From the NCBI GenBank assembly GCA_951813395.1, contig OX638356.1, forward strand, positions 1,095,340 through 1,159,339: a stretch of DNA of 64,000 bases, given 5' to 3'. The stretch's first letter is position 1, and every line of letters starts with the position of its first letter. The position numbers were made by a program, and so were the translations under genes. Source of the DNA: Longimicrobiales bacterium. Its GTDB lineage: Bacteria; Gemmatimonadota; Gemmatimonadetes; Longimicrobiales; Gaopeijiaceae. The notes under the pieces were generated by a model. It made no database searches and was not told the DNA's origin. It saw nothing but the letters and a program-made list of their open reading frames with translations. Of the stretch, positions 34,838-42,588 are shown piece by piece.

Positions 34838-35348
34838 ACAGAGTCCCCTGCACACCCCCGGCTTCCAGGTCCAGCAACCGCCGCTTCCGATCCGGTCCCC
34901 CGGCGTAGCCGCCCGTCTCGCCGGAGGCACGGATGACGCGGTGGCACGGCACAACGATCGCCACCGGGTTGCTGCCGTTGGCCTGGCCCGCGGCGCGCCA
35001 GGCCCCGGGTGACCCGGCCCGGCGCGCCAGCTCCTCGTAGGTGATCGTCTCGCCGAAGGGGACCTGGAGCAACTGGTGCCAGACGCGCTCCTGGAAGTCC
35101 GTGCCGGCAAGCGCGAGAGGAACATCGAAGTCCTGGCGCACCCCGGCGAAGTATTCCGCCAGCTGGGTCCCGAGCGCGTTCAGGTGACGCGCGGCCGGCC
35201 CGTTGGGACGCGCGGCCGGCCCGTCGGGGGCCGCCTTCCCATCCGCGAACTCGAGAAGGCAGACTCCTTCGTCCGTTGCGCCCGCCTTCATCGCGCCGAA
35301 CGGCGTGTCCAGGCGAGCGGTCGACTGCGGCGCCGTCCGCCTAGCCAT
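34824..35348 (-). CDS. ogt: Methylated-DNA-[protein]-cysteine S-methyltransferase
   Basis: 174 aa from ATG 35348, inside the end of the alkA gene. The DNA-binding wing GTDFQERVWHQLLQVPFGET and the active-site PCHRV motif (NPVAIVVPCHRVIRASG) are intact. It removes O6-alkyl groups from guanine by irreversible transfer to that cysteine. Its 3' end overlaps the permease gene end by 14 bp (convergent). Overlap with alkA shows a dedicated alkylation-repair unit. Confidence 0.93.
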   Translation of the reverse strand: MARRTAPQSTARLDTPFGAMKAGATDEGVCLLEFADGKAAPDGPAARPNGPAARHLNALGTQLAEYFAGVRQDFDVPLALAGTDFQERVWHQLLQVPFGETITYEELARRAGSPGAWRAAGQANGSNPVAIVVPCHRVIRASGETGGYAGGPDRKRRLLDLEAGGVQGTLFSLP

Positions 35349-35973
35349 CCTTGGCCTCATCGCACAGTCGATAGAGGACCCAGGTCGCCACCGAACGCAA
35401 CGGCCGCCAGACCTCGGCGCGCTCCAGGACGGCGGCCGGACCGGGGCGCTCGGCCAGTCCGTCGAGAAGGCGCGCGCCCTCGCGGACACCCAGGTCCCCC
35501 ACGGGCATCACGTCGAGACGGCCGAGTCGGAACATCAGGAACATCTGCGCGGTCCACTCGCCGATGCCCCACACGGACGAGAGCATCTTCACGACTTCGT
35601 CGTCCGTCATGCGGGACACGCTCCCGAGACGCACGGAGCCGTCCTTGCACCGGGTCGCCAGGTCCTTGACGGCCCGGGTTTTCGGGGCCGAGAACCCGGC
35701 GCTGCGGAACGCTTCGTCGGACAGCTCCAGACACTCCTCGGCGGTGGGGAAACGCGGTCCGGGGGTGAGGGCGCAGACCCGCGAGTAGATCGTGTTCGCG
35801 GCCGCGGTGGCCAGTTGCTGGAAGGCGATCGACCTGGCGATTGCCTGAAAGTGCGACCCGCGCGCGAGCACCCCCGTCGGGAAGCCCGGAAAGGGCGGCA
35901 GGCGTCGCATGACCGCTCCCAGCACGGGGTCGCGCCGGGCGAGTTCGCGCAGTTCCCGGTCGGTCGGCTTCAT
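35341..35973 (-). CDS. alkA: DNA-3-methyladenine glycosylase (HhH-GPD family)
   Basis: 210 aa from ATG 35973, overlapping the fabV stop. The helix-hairpin-helix LSSVWGIGEWTAQMFLMFRL is followed by the catalytic aspartate in DVMPVGDLGVREGARLL. The N-terminal AlkA_N domain is absent, as in the shorter AlkA/MagIII-like forms. It excises alkylated bases. It shares 8 bp with ogt downstream. Confidence 0.92.
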   Translation of the reverse strand: MKPTDRELRELARRDPVLGAVMRRLPPFPGFPTGVLARGSHFQAIARSIAFQQLATAAANTIYSRVCALTPGPRFPTAEECLELSDEAFRSAGFSAPKTRAVKDLATRCKDGSVRLGSVSRMTDDEVVKMLSSVWGIGEWTAQMFLMFRLGRLDVMPVGDLGVREGARLLDGLAERPGPAAVLERAEVWRPLRSVATWVLYRLCDEAKDG

Positions 35974-37166
35974 GCGCCGACCAACGTCGGGATGTCGACC
36001 AGCGGATCGACGTCGGCGTCGTAGTCCACTCCGGGCACCTCGAAGCCGAACAGCTGCAGGAACGCGGTGCGGTACCCCTCGAAGTCCGCATCGCGGGTGA
36101 GACTCCCGGTCGAGATCGATTCCCAAACGCGCATGACCTCGGCCTGCGTCTCCGGCTTCATCTCCAGGTCGTCCAGTCGTATGAAGCCGTCGGCGTCGGT
36201 CCGTATTCCGTCCGGACCGTACACCTTGCCGCCGTAGAGGCGGTGCGCCTGCTCCATGGGTCCCTCATGATCCCCGTTCTCCTTCATGATCCTGTACAGG
36301 ATGGACACGTACAGGGGCACGACCGGGATCGCGGCGCTCGCCTGCGTCACCACCGCCTTCATGACCGCGATGTGAGCGCCCCCGCCACCTGCGGAGAGCC
36401 TGGCATCGAGTTCGCGCGCCGTTCGGTGCAGGTCGGCCTTGGCCCGGCCAATCGCTCCGTCGCGGTAGATGGGCCACGTCAGTTCGGGTCCGATGTAGCT
36501 GTACGCGAAGGTCCGGCAGTCCGGGGCGAGCACCCCGCCGTCGGCGAGCGCGTCCATCCAGAGCCGCCAGTCCTCGCCGCCCATCACGGCCACGGTCGCG
36601 TCCACTTCGTCCTGGCCGGCGGGAGCCAGTTCCACGTCCGTCACCTCGCGGCGGTCGGTGTTGAGCGTGCGCGAACGGTAGGTCTCGCCAATAGGCTTCA
36701 GCACCGAAGTGAACCGTTCGCCCGTGTCGGGATGAATCCGCCTCGGGGCGGCGACGGAATTGACCACACAGTCAACGGGCGGAAAGTCGCGTTTCAGCGC
36801 GGCGACCACGCGTTCCCTGGTCTCGTGGGAGAAGGCGTCCCCGTTGTAGCAGCCGGACGTGAGCCCCGCGCGAGCCGCGGCGGTTTCGAAGGCGGCGGTG
36901 TTGTACCAGCCGGCCGTGCCCGGCCGCCGGCCTCTGGGCGCCCGGTCGAAGAAGACGCCGAACGTTGCGGCGCCACCGCCGAATGCGAGTGCGATCCGCG
37001 ACCCCAGTCCGTAGCTCGTCGAGGATCCGAGAACGAGCACCGAACGTGGCGGGTTCGCGATCGGTCTCGCCCGGGCATGGGCGATCTGCGCCTCGACGTT
37101 GCGTGCGCATCCGGTCGGGTGGGTCGTGACGCAGACGAAGCCGCGAACTCGTGGACGTATGATCAT
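35970..37166 (-). CDS. fabV: Trans-2-enoyl-CoA/ACP reductase FabV
   Basis: 398 aa. FabV hallmarks: start MIIRPRVRGFVCVTTHPTGC, the NAD-binding VLVLGSSTSYGLGSRIALAF, SVAAPRRIHPDTGERFTSVL and the extended active-site spacing YSYIGPELTWPIYRDGAIGR followed by K (Y-x8-K). It performs the last reduction in fatty-acid elongation or reduces crotonyl-CoA with NADH. Start lies 3 bp after the nhaC stop; end overlaps alkA. FabV enzymes are typically triclosan-resistant. Confidence 0.95.
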   Translation of the reverse strand: MIIRPRVRGFVCVTTHPTGCARNVEAQIAHARARPIANPPRSVLVLGSSTSYGLGSRIALAFGGGAATFGVFFDRAPRGRRPGTAGWYNTAAFETAAARAGLTSGCYNGDAFSHETRERVVAALKRDFPPVDCVVNSVAAPRRIHPDTGERFTSVLKPIGETYRSRTLNTDRREVTDVELAPAGQDEVDATVAVMGGEDWRLWMDALADGGVLAPDCRTFAYSYIGPELTWPIYRDGAIGRAKADLHRTARELDARLSAGGGGAHIAVMKAVVTQASAAIPVVPLYVSILYRIMKENGDHEGPMEQAHRLYGGKVYGPDGIRTDADGFIRLDDLEMKPETQAEVMRVWESISTGSLTRDADFEGYRTAFLQLFGFEVPGVDYDADVDPLVDIPTLVGA

Positions 37167-37169
37167 GGG

Positions 37170-38636
37170 TCAGGATTCCGTGATGCGTTGTTCCGAGCGG
37201 CCCCAGCCGGTCAGGATCGCCGCCAGGATCACGGCGAGGAGCGCCCAGGAATAGGGATTCGCCAGTCCGGCGGCGAGCGCGGTCACCCTCGGAACCCCGA
37301 AGGCGGCGCCGGACCCGGTCGCGGATGACGCAAGGAGGGTGGGGATGAAGAAGGGAAAAAGGAAGGGGTACGTGCACACGGTCATGTCCAGCAGGTTGGC
37401 GCGGCGGAAGCCGCCGATGCCTGCGCGCCGCCCGGACTTCCTGACGAGATCGCCGACGGCCAGGATGGCCATGACCGAGTGCGTGGTCACGATCACCGCC
37501 GCGCTGGTCACCCCGAAGATGCGCAGCTCCGTCCGGCGCGGGGATTCGCTCGCGGCGCCGTCGTCGCGCACCAGACGGTCCAGCACGCCGGCCTCCTGTA
37601 CGGGGCCCACGATGCCCATCAGCAGGATCGTGAAGACGACGATGCCGACCGCGCTCTCCATCCCGTCCAGGATGAGACCCTGGGCGCGGAAGGCGTCGGC
37701 GTCCACGTGGATCAGGTCCGCGGGTGCGACGAGGCCGAAGAGCAGGGCGACTCCGGCGGCGGCGACCACACCCGTGAAGAGGCTCTCCACGAGGCCGCGT
37801 CCCCGCCACAGCATCAGAAAGGTGGCCAGGGGAGCCAGCAGCATGGGGAGGGCGGCGGGAGTGCCGGCGAGCGTGCCGGGTTGCCCGGTGGTGCCGGCGG
37901 GGGCGGTGGACCCGGTGGAGGCCGTCGCGAGGGCCTCGCCGGGAGGAGCGTCGGCGCCGCCCAGTACGAACAGGACGACGGCGGTGGCGGCCGCGGCGGG
38001 AAGCGCGTAGCGCAGCCGGCTGCGCACGACACCCCCCATGGGCGCGCGCTGGCTGCTTGCCGAGGCGATGGTCGTGTCCGACACGGGCGAGACGTTGTCG
38101 CCGAAGGTGGCGCCCGCGAGAATCGCGCCGATGAGCAGGGTGGGGTGCGCTTCCAGGACCCCTGCCGCCGGGTAGAGCAGCGGCGCGCAGATGAGAATCG
38201 TGCCCAGACTCGTGCCCGTGGCCGTCGCAAACAGGACCGCGATGAAGAAGGCCAGCAGCACGAACCCGCCCCCCTGCACGCCCAGCTCCCCGCCCGCCCA
38301 CACCAGGGCGTGCACCAGACCGGACTCGCGGAGGAGGACCGAGAACACCCCCGCCAGCAGCCACGCCGCCACCATAAGCATGACGATGGGGCGCGACATG
38401 CCGCGGATGACCGCCGCGCTGTAGTCGGACGCGCGCCGGGCCAGGGCCAGCCCGATCCCCATCGCGGCGAGGAGCACGGGCCAGAGACCGCGTTCGTCGG
38501 GTGCGCCCGAAAACCCCAGCCACGCCGCCCCCGCGGCAAAGACCACGATGGGCAGCGAGGCGGCGGGCAGGCCGCCGTGGAAGCGGAGGCGCGCGGCCGG
38601 GCGGGGGCCCGGTACGGGGTCGGGTTGGGGAGTCAT
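37170..38636 (-). CDS. NhaC-family Na+/H+ antiporter
   Basis: 488 aa from ATG 38636. About 11 membrane spans (for example LPIVVFAAGAAWLGFSG, MLMVAAWLLAGVFSVLL, VLLAFFIAVLFATATGTSLG). The family signature GAILAGATFGDNVSPVSDTT is intact, as is TTHSVMAILAVGDLV late in the protein. It exchanges Na+ for H+ or an organic anion across the inner membrane. First gene of the nhaC-fabV-alkA-ogt run. Confidence 0.88.
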   Translation of the reverse strand: MTPQPDPVPGPRPAARLRFHGGLPAASLPIVVFAAGAAWLGFSGAPDERGLWPVLLAAMGIGLALARRASDYSAAVIRGMSRPIVMLMVAAWLLAGVFSVLLRESGLVHALVWAGGELGVQGGGFVLLAFFIAVLFATATGTSLGTILICAPLLYPAAGVLEAHPTLLIGAILAGATFGDNVSPVSDTTIASASSQRAPMGGVVRSRLRYALPAAAATAVVLFVLGGADAPPGEALATASTGSTAPAGTTGQPGTLAGTPAALPMLLAPLATFLMLWRGRGLVESLFTGVVAAAGVALLFGLVAPADLIHVDADAFRAQGLILDGMESAVGIVVFTILLMGIVGPVQEAGVLDRLVRDDGAASESPRRTELRIFGVTSAAVIVTTHSVMAILAVGDLVRKSGRRAGIGGFRRANLLDMTVCTYPFLFPFFIPTLLASSATGSGAAFGVPRVTALAAGLANPYSWALLAVILAAILTGWGRSEQRITES

Positions 38637-38738
38637 GGTCGCTGGGGCGGGTCGGGTCGGCTCGTCGAAGCGCGATTGTTTGCGAGATGGTGTATCATCG
38701 ACAGACAAGGCTAACGCACGGACACATGAGGTGAAGAC

Positions 38739-39104
38739 TTGGACGACTCGCGCGAAACCGAAAGGGATGCCTTCGAACTGTACGACCTGCGGGTGGTGGT
38801 CGTCGGGGCCGAGAAGGACATGGTCTGCGACCACCGTCCCGGGGACTACTTCGAGCTTCGGGGCGAGAACCTGTCGCTCCCGCCGGGACAGAGCTTCCCC
38901 ATCTATCCTCTCGCGGCCCTGCTGCCTCTGCTTCCCGCCAAGCAGCGGCGCACGCATGCTCACGACTGGATGACGACGGACATGGAAGTCGCGTGTCCGG
39001 ATCCGCTGTGCGGCGCCCGCTTTCGCATCCTGCGCACCGGCACGTCGACCTTCCGGCACAGCGAGGTGACGCGGGTTCCGCTGACGCCTCGGGGAACCCG
39101 GTGA
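38739..39104 (+). CDS. TIGR04076-family small protein
   Basis: 121 aa from TTG 38739 with GAGGTGAAG upstream; no in-frame ATG is nearer. The sequence YDLRVVVVGAEKDMVCDHRP, GDYFELRGENLSLPPGQSFP and MEVACPDPLCGARFRILRTG matches what I recall of TIGR04076, a family of unknown function often beside aldo/keto reductases, as here. Stop overlaps the reductase start (GTGA). Two cysteines (CPDPLC) could bind metal. Confidence 0.78.
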   Translation: MDDSRETERDAFELYDLRVVVVGAEKDMVCDHRPGDYFELRGENLSLPPGQSFPIYPLAALLPLLPAKQRRTHAHDWMTTDMEVACPDPLCGARFRILRTGTSTFRHSEVTRVPLTPRGTR

Positions 39105-40111
39105 CGCCGGCCTGGACGCCACCGGCATCGGGTGTGATTCGCGGATGCTGGCAGCTTGCCCGCGGCCATGGGGCCGGCTGGGATCGTGGGGCCGCCTTCG
39201 CCGCCCTCGACCGCGTCGCCGAGAGGCCCGGTCCGCTTGTCCTCGACTGTGCCGACATCTACACGGGCGTCGAAAGACTGGTGGGGGACTGGATGGCGGC
39301 GCGGCCCGCGCACGCCCGCAAGACCGTCGTGCACACCAAGTTCGTGCCGGATCTGGAGTCCCTTGCCACCCTCGACCGGGCCTGCGTCCGGCGTGTCGTG
39401 GAGCGGTCCCGGGAACGCCTCCGCGTCGAGACGCTCGACCTCGTCCAGCTCCACTGGTGGGACCTGGGCGTGCCGGGGTGGGTCCGCGCCGCACAGTGGC
39501 TGGCCGAACTGAGGGACGAGGGTGTCATGAGGCACGTTGGCGTGACCAACTTCGGCGGGCGGGCGCTGTGCGCGCTGCTGGACGCGGGCGTTCCGGTGGT
39601 GACCAACCAGGTTCAGTTTTCGCTGCTTGATCGGCGACCCCTGAAGGGGCTCGCGCAGACCTGCCGCGACCGCGGCGTTTCCCTCCTCTGCTACGGTACG
39701 CTGGCTGGAGGCCTGCTCGGCGACAGGGCGGGCGGATCGGGAACCGACAACCGCTCGTTGCGGAAGTACCGGCTGATCGTCGACGAGGTGGGCGGGGCGA
39801 AGGTGCTTGAGCGCGCCCGTGCCGAGCTTGCCGCCGTCGCGGCGCGTGCGCGGGGATCGATGGCGGAGGCCGCGGCCGCCTACGTGCTCGGCCAGCCCCC
39901 GGTCGGGGCGGTCATCGTCGGTCTCAGCCGGCGCGGGCCGGACCTCCTGGACATCTCCCGCGTGCGCCTCCGTCCCGCCGATGTCGCCCGGCTCCAGGCG
40001 GCCGTCCCCGACACGGTGGCGGGCGGGGTGTACGACGTCGAGCGCGACCGGACGGGGCCGCACGGACGGATCATGCAGTACGACCTGAACCGGGGTGTGC
40101 AGCGTGCCTGA
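39101..40111 (+). CDS. Aldo/keto reductase
   Basis: 336 aa from GTG 39101 overlapping the previous stop. The TIM-barrel tetrad is visible: D and Y in LDCADIYTGVE, K in VVHTKFVPDL, H in LVQLHWWDLGVPGW. NADPH-binding end: AVIVGLSRRGPDLLD. Substrate unknown. It overlaps the next gene (DNA glycosylase) by 8 bp, forming a three-gene overlapping operon. Confidence 0.88.
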   Translation: MTPAWTPPASGVIRGCWQLARGHGAGWDRGAAFAALDRVAERPGPLVLDCADIYTGVERLVGDWMAARPAHARKTVVHTKFVPDLESLATLDRACVRRVVERSRERLRVETLDLVQLHWWDLGVPGWVRAAQWLAELRDEGVMRHVGVTNFGGRALCALLDAGVPVVTNQVQFSLLDRRPLKGLAQTCRDRGVSLLCYGTLAGGLLGDRAGGSGTDNRSLRKYRLIVDEVGGAKVLERARAELAAVAARARGSMAEAAAAYVLGQPPVGAVIVGLSRRGPDLLDISRVRLRPADVARLQAAVPDTVAGGVYDVERDRTGPHGRIMQYDLNRGVQRA

Positions 40112-41009
40112 ACTGCCCGAGGTCAACCTCTACCTTCACGCCTTGCGTCCGAGGGTCGTGGGCGAGACGGTCGAGCGCTTGAGGATACGGTCGCCCTCCC
40201 TCCTCAAGACCTACGATCCGCCGGCCGGCGAGGTGCACGGCAAGTCCGTGCGAGGCCTGTCCAGGCTTGGAAAGCGGGTGGTTTTCGAGCTGGACGACGA
40301 TCTCTGCGCGGTCGTCCACCTGATGGTCTCGGGACGCTTTCAATGGCGGAATGCGGGGGCGGCGATCCCGCGCAAACGGGGTCACGCGGCCTTCGATTTC
40401 AGACACGGCAGCCTGTTGCTCACCGAGGCGAGTTCCCACAAGCGCGCGTCGCTGCACCTGGTTCGGGGGACGGAGGCGCTGCTGGCTCACGATCCCGGGG
40501 GCGTCGAGCCGTTGGACGCCGGACCGGATGAATTCGCGGCAGCGATCCGGCGGGAGAACCGCACGCTGAAGCGGGCGCTCACCGATGCGCGCATCCTCTC
40601 CGGGATCGGCAACGCGCACTCCGACGAGATCCTGTTGCGGGCGCGTCTTTCGCCGGTGCAGCTCACCTCGCGGCTCACCGACGAAGAAGTGGAGAGGCTC
40701 CGGGTGGCGGCCCGCGCGTCGCTCACCGAGTGGTCCGAGCGGCTGATCGAGGAGGCTGGTGAGACCTTCCCGACAAAGGTGACCGCCTTCCATCCCGCCA
40801 TGGCGGCGCACGGCAAATACGGCGAACCGTGCGACCAGTGCGGGACCCCCATCCAGAGGATCGTCTACGCGACCCGCGAGACCAACTACTGCCCGACGTG
40901 CCAGACGGGGGGCAAGCTATTGGCGGATCGCGCGCTTTCGCGGCTGTTGCGGCGGGACTGGCCGAAGAGGCTGGAAGACCTGGAGTCGCGGCGACGCCCT
41001 AGCGCGTGA
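40104..41009 (+). CDS. Formamidopyrimidine-DNA glycosylase family (Fpg/Nei)
   Basis: 301 aa. GTG 40104 is chosen over the GTG at 40095 because these enzymes need proline and glutamate at positions 2 and 3; the product then begins MPELPEV. Helix-two-turn-helix region ILSGIGNAHSDEILLRARLS. The C-terminal zinc finger is CDQCGTPIQRIVYATRETNY plus CPTCQ. It removes oxidised purines or pyrimidines and cuts the strand. Convergent with and overlapping the next gene by 11 bp. Confidence 0.93.
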   Translation: MPELPEVNLYLHALRPRVVGETVERLRIRSPSLLKTYDPPAGEVHGKSVRGLSRLGKRVVFELDDDLCAVVHLMVSGRFQWRNAGAAIPRKRGHAAFDFRHGSLLLTEASSHKRASLHLVRGTEALLAHDPGGVEPLDAGPDEFAAAIRRENRTLKRALTDARILSGIGNAHSDEILLRARLSPVQLTSRLTDEEVERLRVAARASLTEWSERLIEEAGETFPTKVTAFHPAMAAHGKYGEPCDQCGTPIQRIVYATRETNYCPTCQTGGKLLADRALSRLLRRDWPKRLEDLESRRRPSA

Positions 41010-41643
41010 CCGGGGCCTTGTGAATGACCACGGGCGGGCGGGGCTTGCAGATCCTGGTGCCGCCGCTGCCCAGCGGAACCCCGAGCCGCCGCCACCAGCT
41101 CTCGCCGTTGTCGCCCTCTTCCTCTTCGTGATCGTGGCCCGCGTGGGCGTCGATGGCGTCGATGGGCTGTAGCGCGCCCGGCACACCTCGCTGCGCGACG
41201 AATTGCGGACGCATGGCCAGGGCGACGTTCGACTGCAGCTCGAGCGACGCGACCAGGTCCGCCGCGGAGGGCGCGGCCGCCGGAGGGGGCGCCCCGGTTG
41301 CCATGCGGGCCGGTGCTCCCTGGGCGGGTCCCGCCGGAGTCGGGTCGCCGGCCGCGTCCGCCGCATCCAGCTGGTTCGTCGGATCCGCCAGGACCGGCCG
41401 CGTGTCGGCAATCGTCGGCTCTTCGGGCACGGGCTCGATTTCCTCGATGATCACCAGCTCCATCGAGACGAACTCAAGGGGAGTGTCCGCGTTCGGACTC
41501 TCGGCGGCTCCGACCGTTGCCGTGGTCTCGGGCACCGCGAAATCGAGGCCCGCGAGCACCACCGCGTGGAGAGCGAGGGAAACCACGAGGCCCACGCCGA
41601 CGATTCGCTTGTGCTGGCGGTCCCTGGCGTGGCGTGTAGTCAT
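40999..41643 (-). CDS. Membrane-anchored Pro/Ala-rich protein (TonB-like N terminus)
   Basis: 214 aa from ATG 41643. One membrane anchor near the start (VGVGLVVSLALHAVVLAGLD), with the SLALHAVVLA pattern seen in TonB/GltJ-type proteins. An acidic, proline-rich spacer (IIEEIEPVPEEPTIADTRP), then an Ala/Pro-rich part, and a C terminus with HAGHDHEEEEGDNGESWWRR. The TonB C-terminal domain is absent. Probably periplasm-facing; function unknown. Confidence 0.65.
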   Translation of the reverse strand: MTTRHARDRQHKRIVGVGLVVSLALHAVVLAGLDFAVPETTATVGAAESPNADTPLEFVSMELVIIEEIEPVPEEPTIADTRPVLADPTNQLDAADAAGDPTPAGPAQGAPARMATGAPPPAAAPSAADLVASLELQSNVALAMRPQFVAQRGVPGALQPIDAIDAHAGHDHEEEEGDNGESWWRRLGVPLGSGGTRICKPRPPVVIHKAPVTR

Positions 41644-41722
41644 GGCTGCTCTCCCTTCCGGCTCTGAACTGTGCACGAGAATGTACAAACAGGTATACAA
41701 CTCCCGCCACCCGAAGTTCCCG

Positions 41723-42505
41723 TCAGAGGTCGAAATCCGCCACCACCGGCGCGTGGTCCGACGGGATGTCGGTCTTCCTGCCCTTGCGCTGATCTCGGTC
41801 CACCCACGCGCCGGTCGACGCCTCCGCCACCGGGAGGGTGGCGAAGATGTGATCGATCCTCAGGCCGTCGTTGCGGGGGAACGCGAGGCGCCGGTAGTCC
41901 CACCAGCTGTAGAGGCCTCCCTGCGGGTGATGCTTCCTCACCACATCGACCAGTCCCCAGTCCCGGATGCGCTCGAGCGCCGCGCGCGCATCGGCGTGGC
42001 ACAGGACGCTGGCCGCCCATTGCTCGGGATTCGCCGCGTCCTGGTCGTCGGGGGCGACGTTGAAGTCGCCGGTCAGCACAACCGGGTCGTTCGGGTCGTG
42101 ACGGCGCTCCAGCAAGCCGAGCAGCCGACCCATCCACGCCAGCTTGTAGGCGTACGACTCGGAACCCACCGTGCGCCCGTTGGGGAAGTACGCCGAATAC
42201 ACCGCGATCCCGCCGACGCGGCCGCTGATCAGGCGCGCCTGCGGGTCCTCCGCATCGTCGTCGGCCATGCCCCGGCGCACCTCCGCGATCGGGTGCGGGC
42301 TCAGGAGCGCGACGCCGTTGTAGGCCCGCTGGCCGAACACGGCCGACTCGTAGCCCTCGCCCTGAACCGCGTCCTCGGGGTAGGCTTCGTCCGTGGTCTT
42401 GAGTTCCTGGAGGCAGAGGGCGTCGGGCCGGTGGTCGCGCAACCACTGCAGCAACCGCGCCCGCCGCGCCTTGACCGAGTTCACGTTCCAGGTGGCGATT
42501 CGCAT
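41723..42505 (-). CDS. xth: Exodeoxyribonuclease III (AP endonuclease)
   Basis: 260 aa from ATG 42505. Exo/endonuclease/phosphatase fold: MRIATWNVNSVKARRARLLQ, LCLQELKTTDE (metal Glu), VYSAYFPNGR, VVLTGDFNVAPDDQD, DYRRLAFPRNDGLRIDHI and the final PSDHAPVVADF. It cleaves at abasic sites, following enzymes such as the Fpg-type and AlkA glycosylases encoded nearby. A near-perfect palindrome lies just upstream. Confidence 0.95.
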   Translation of the reverse strand: MRIATWNVNSVKARRARLLQWLRDHRPDALCLQELKTTDEAYPEDAVQGEGYESAVFGQRAYNGVALLSPHPIAEVRRGMADDDAEDPQARLISGRVGGIAVYSAYFPNGRTVGSESYAYKLAWMGRLLGLLERRHDPNDPVVLTGDFNVAPDDQDAANPEQWAASVLCHADARAALERIRDWGLVDVVRKHHPQGGLYSWWDYRRLAFPRNDGLRIDHIFATLPVAEASTGAWVDRDQRKGRKTDIPSDHAPVVADFDL

Positions 42506-42514
42506 GGCTGGGAA

Positions 42515-42532
42515 TGTAAACCCGGATTTACA
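42515..42532. promoter_or_regulatory. 18-bp palindrome between xth and the deacylase gene
   Basis: TGTAAACCCGGATTTACA has 16 of 18 symmetric positions, 10 bp from the xth start and 56 bp from the deacylase start. It is AT-rich against the GC-rich background. Likely a shared operator for the divergent genes; the regulator is unknown. Confidence 0.5.
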
Positions 42533-42588
42533 TTATGTAATCTCGAGTTTACCGAATCGTGCCACTGGACAGAGTTCCCGGAGACCGC

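Noticed and set aside
38640-38738. Sigma-70-like promoter TTGTTT...TATCAT before the TIGR04076 gene
   Set aside because: The two boxes are only 11 bp apart, so the spacing does not support a promoter.
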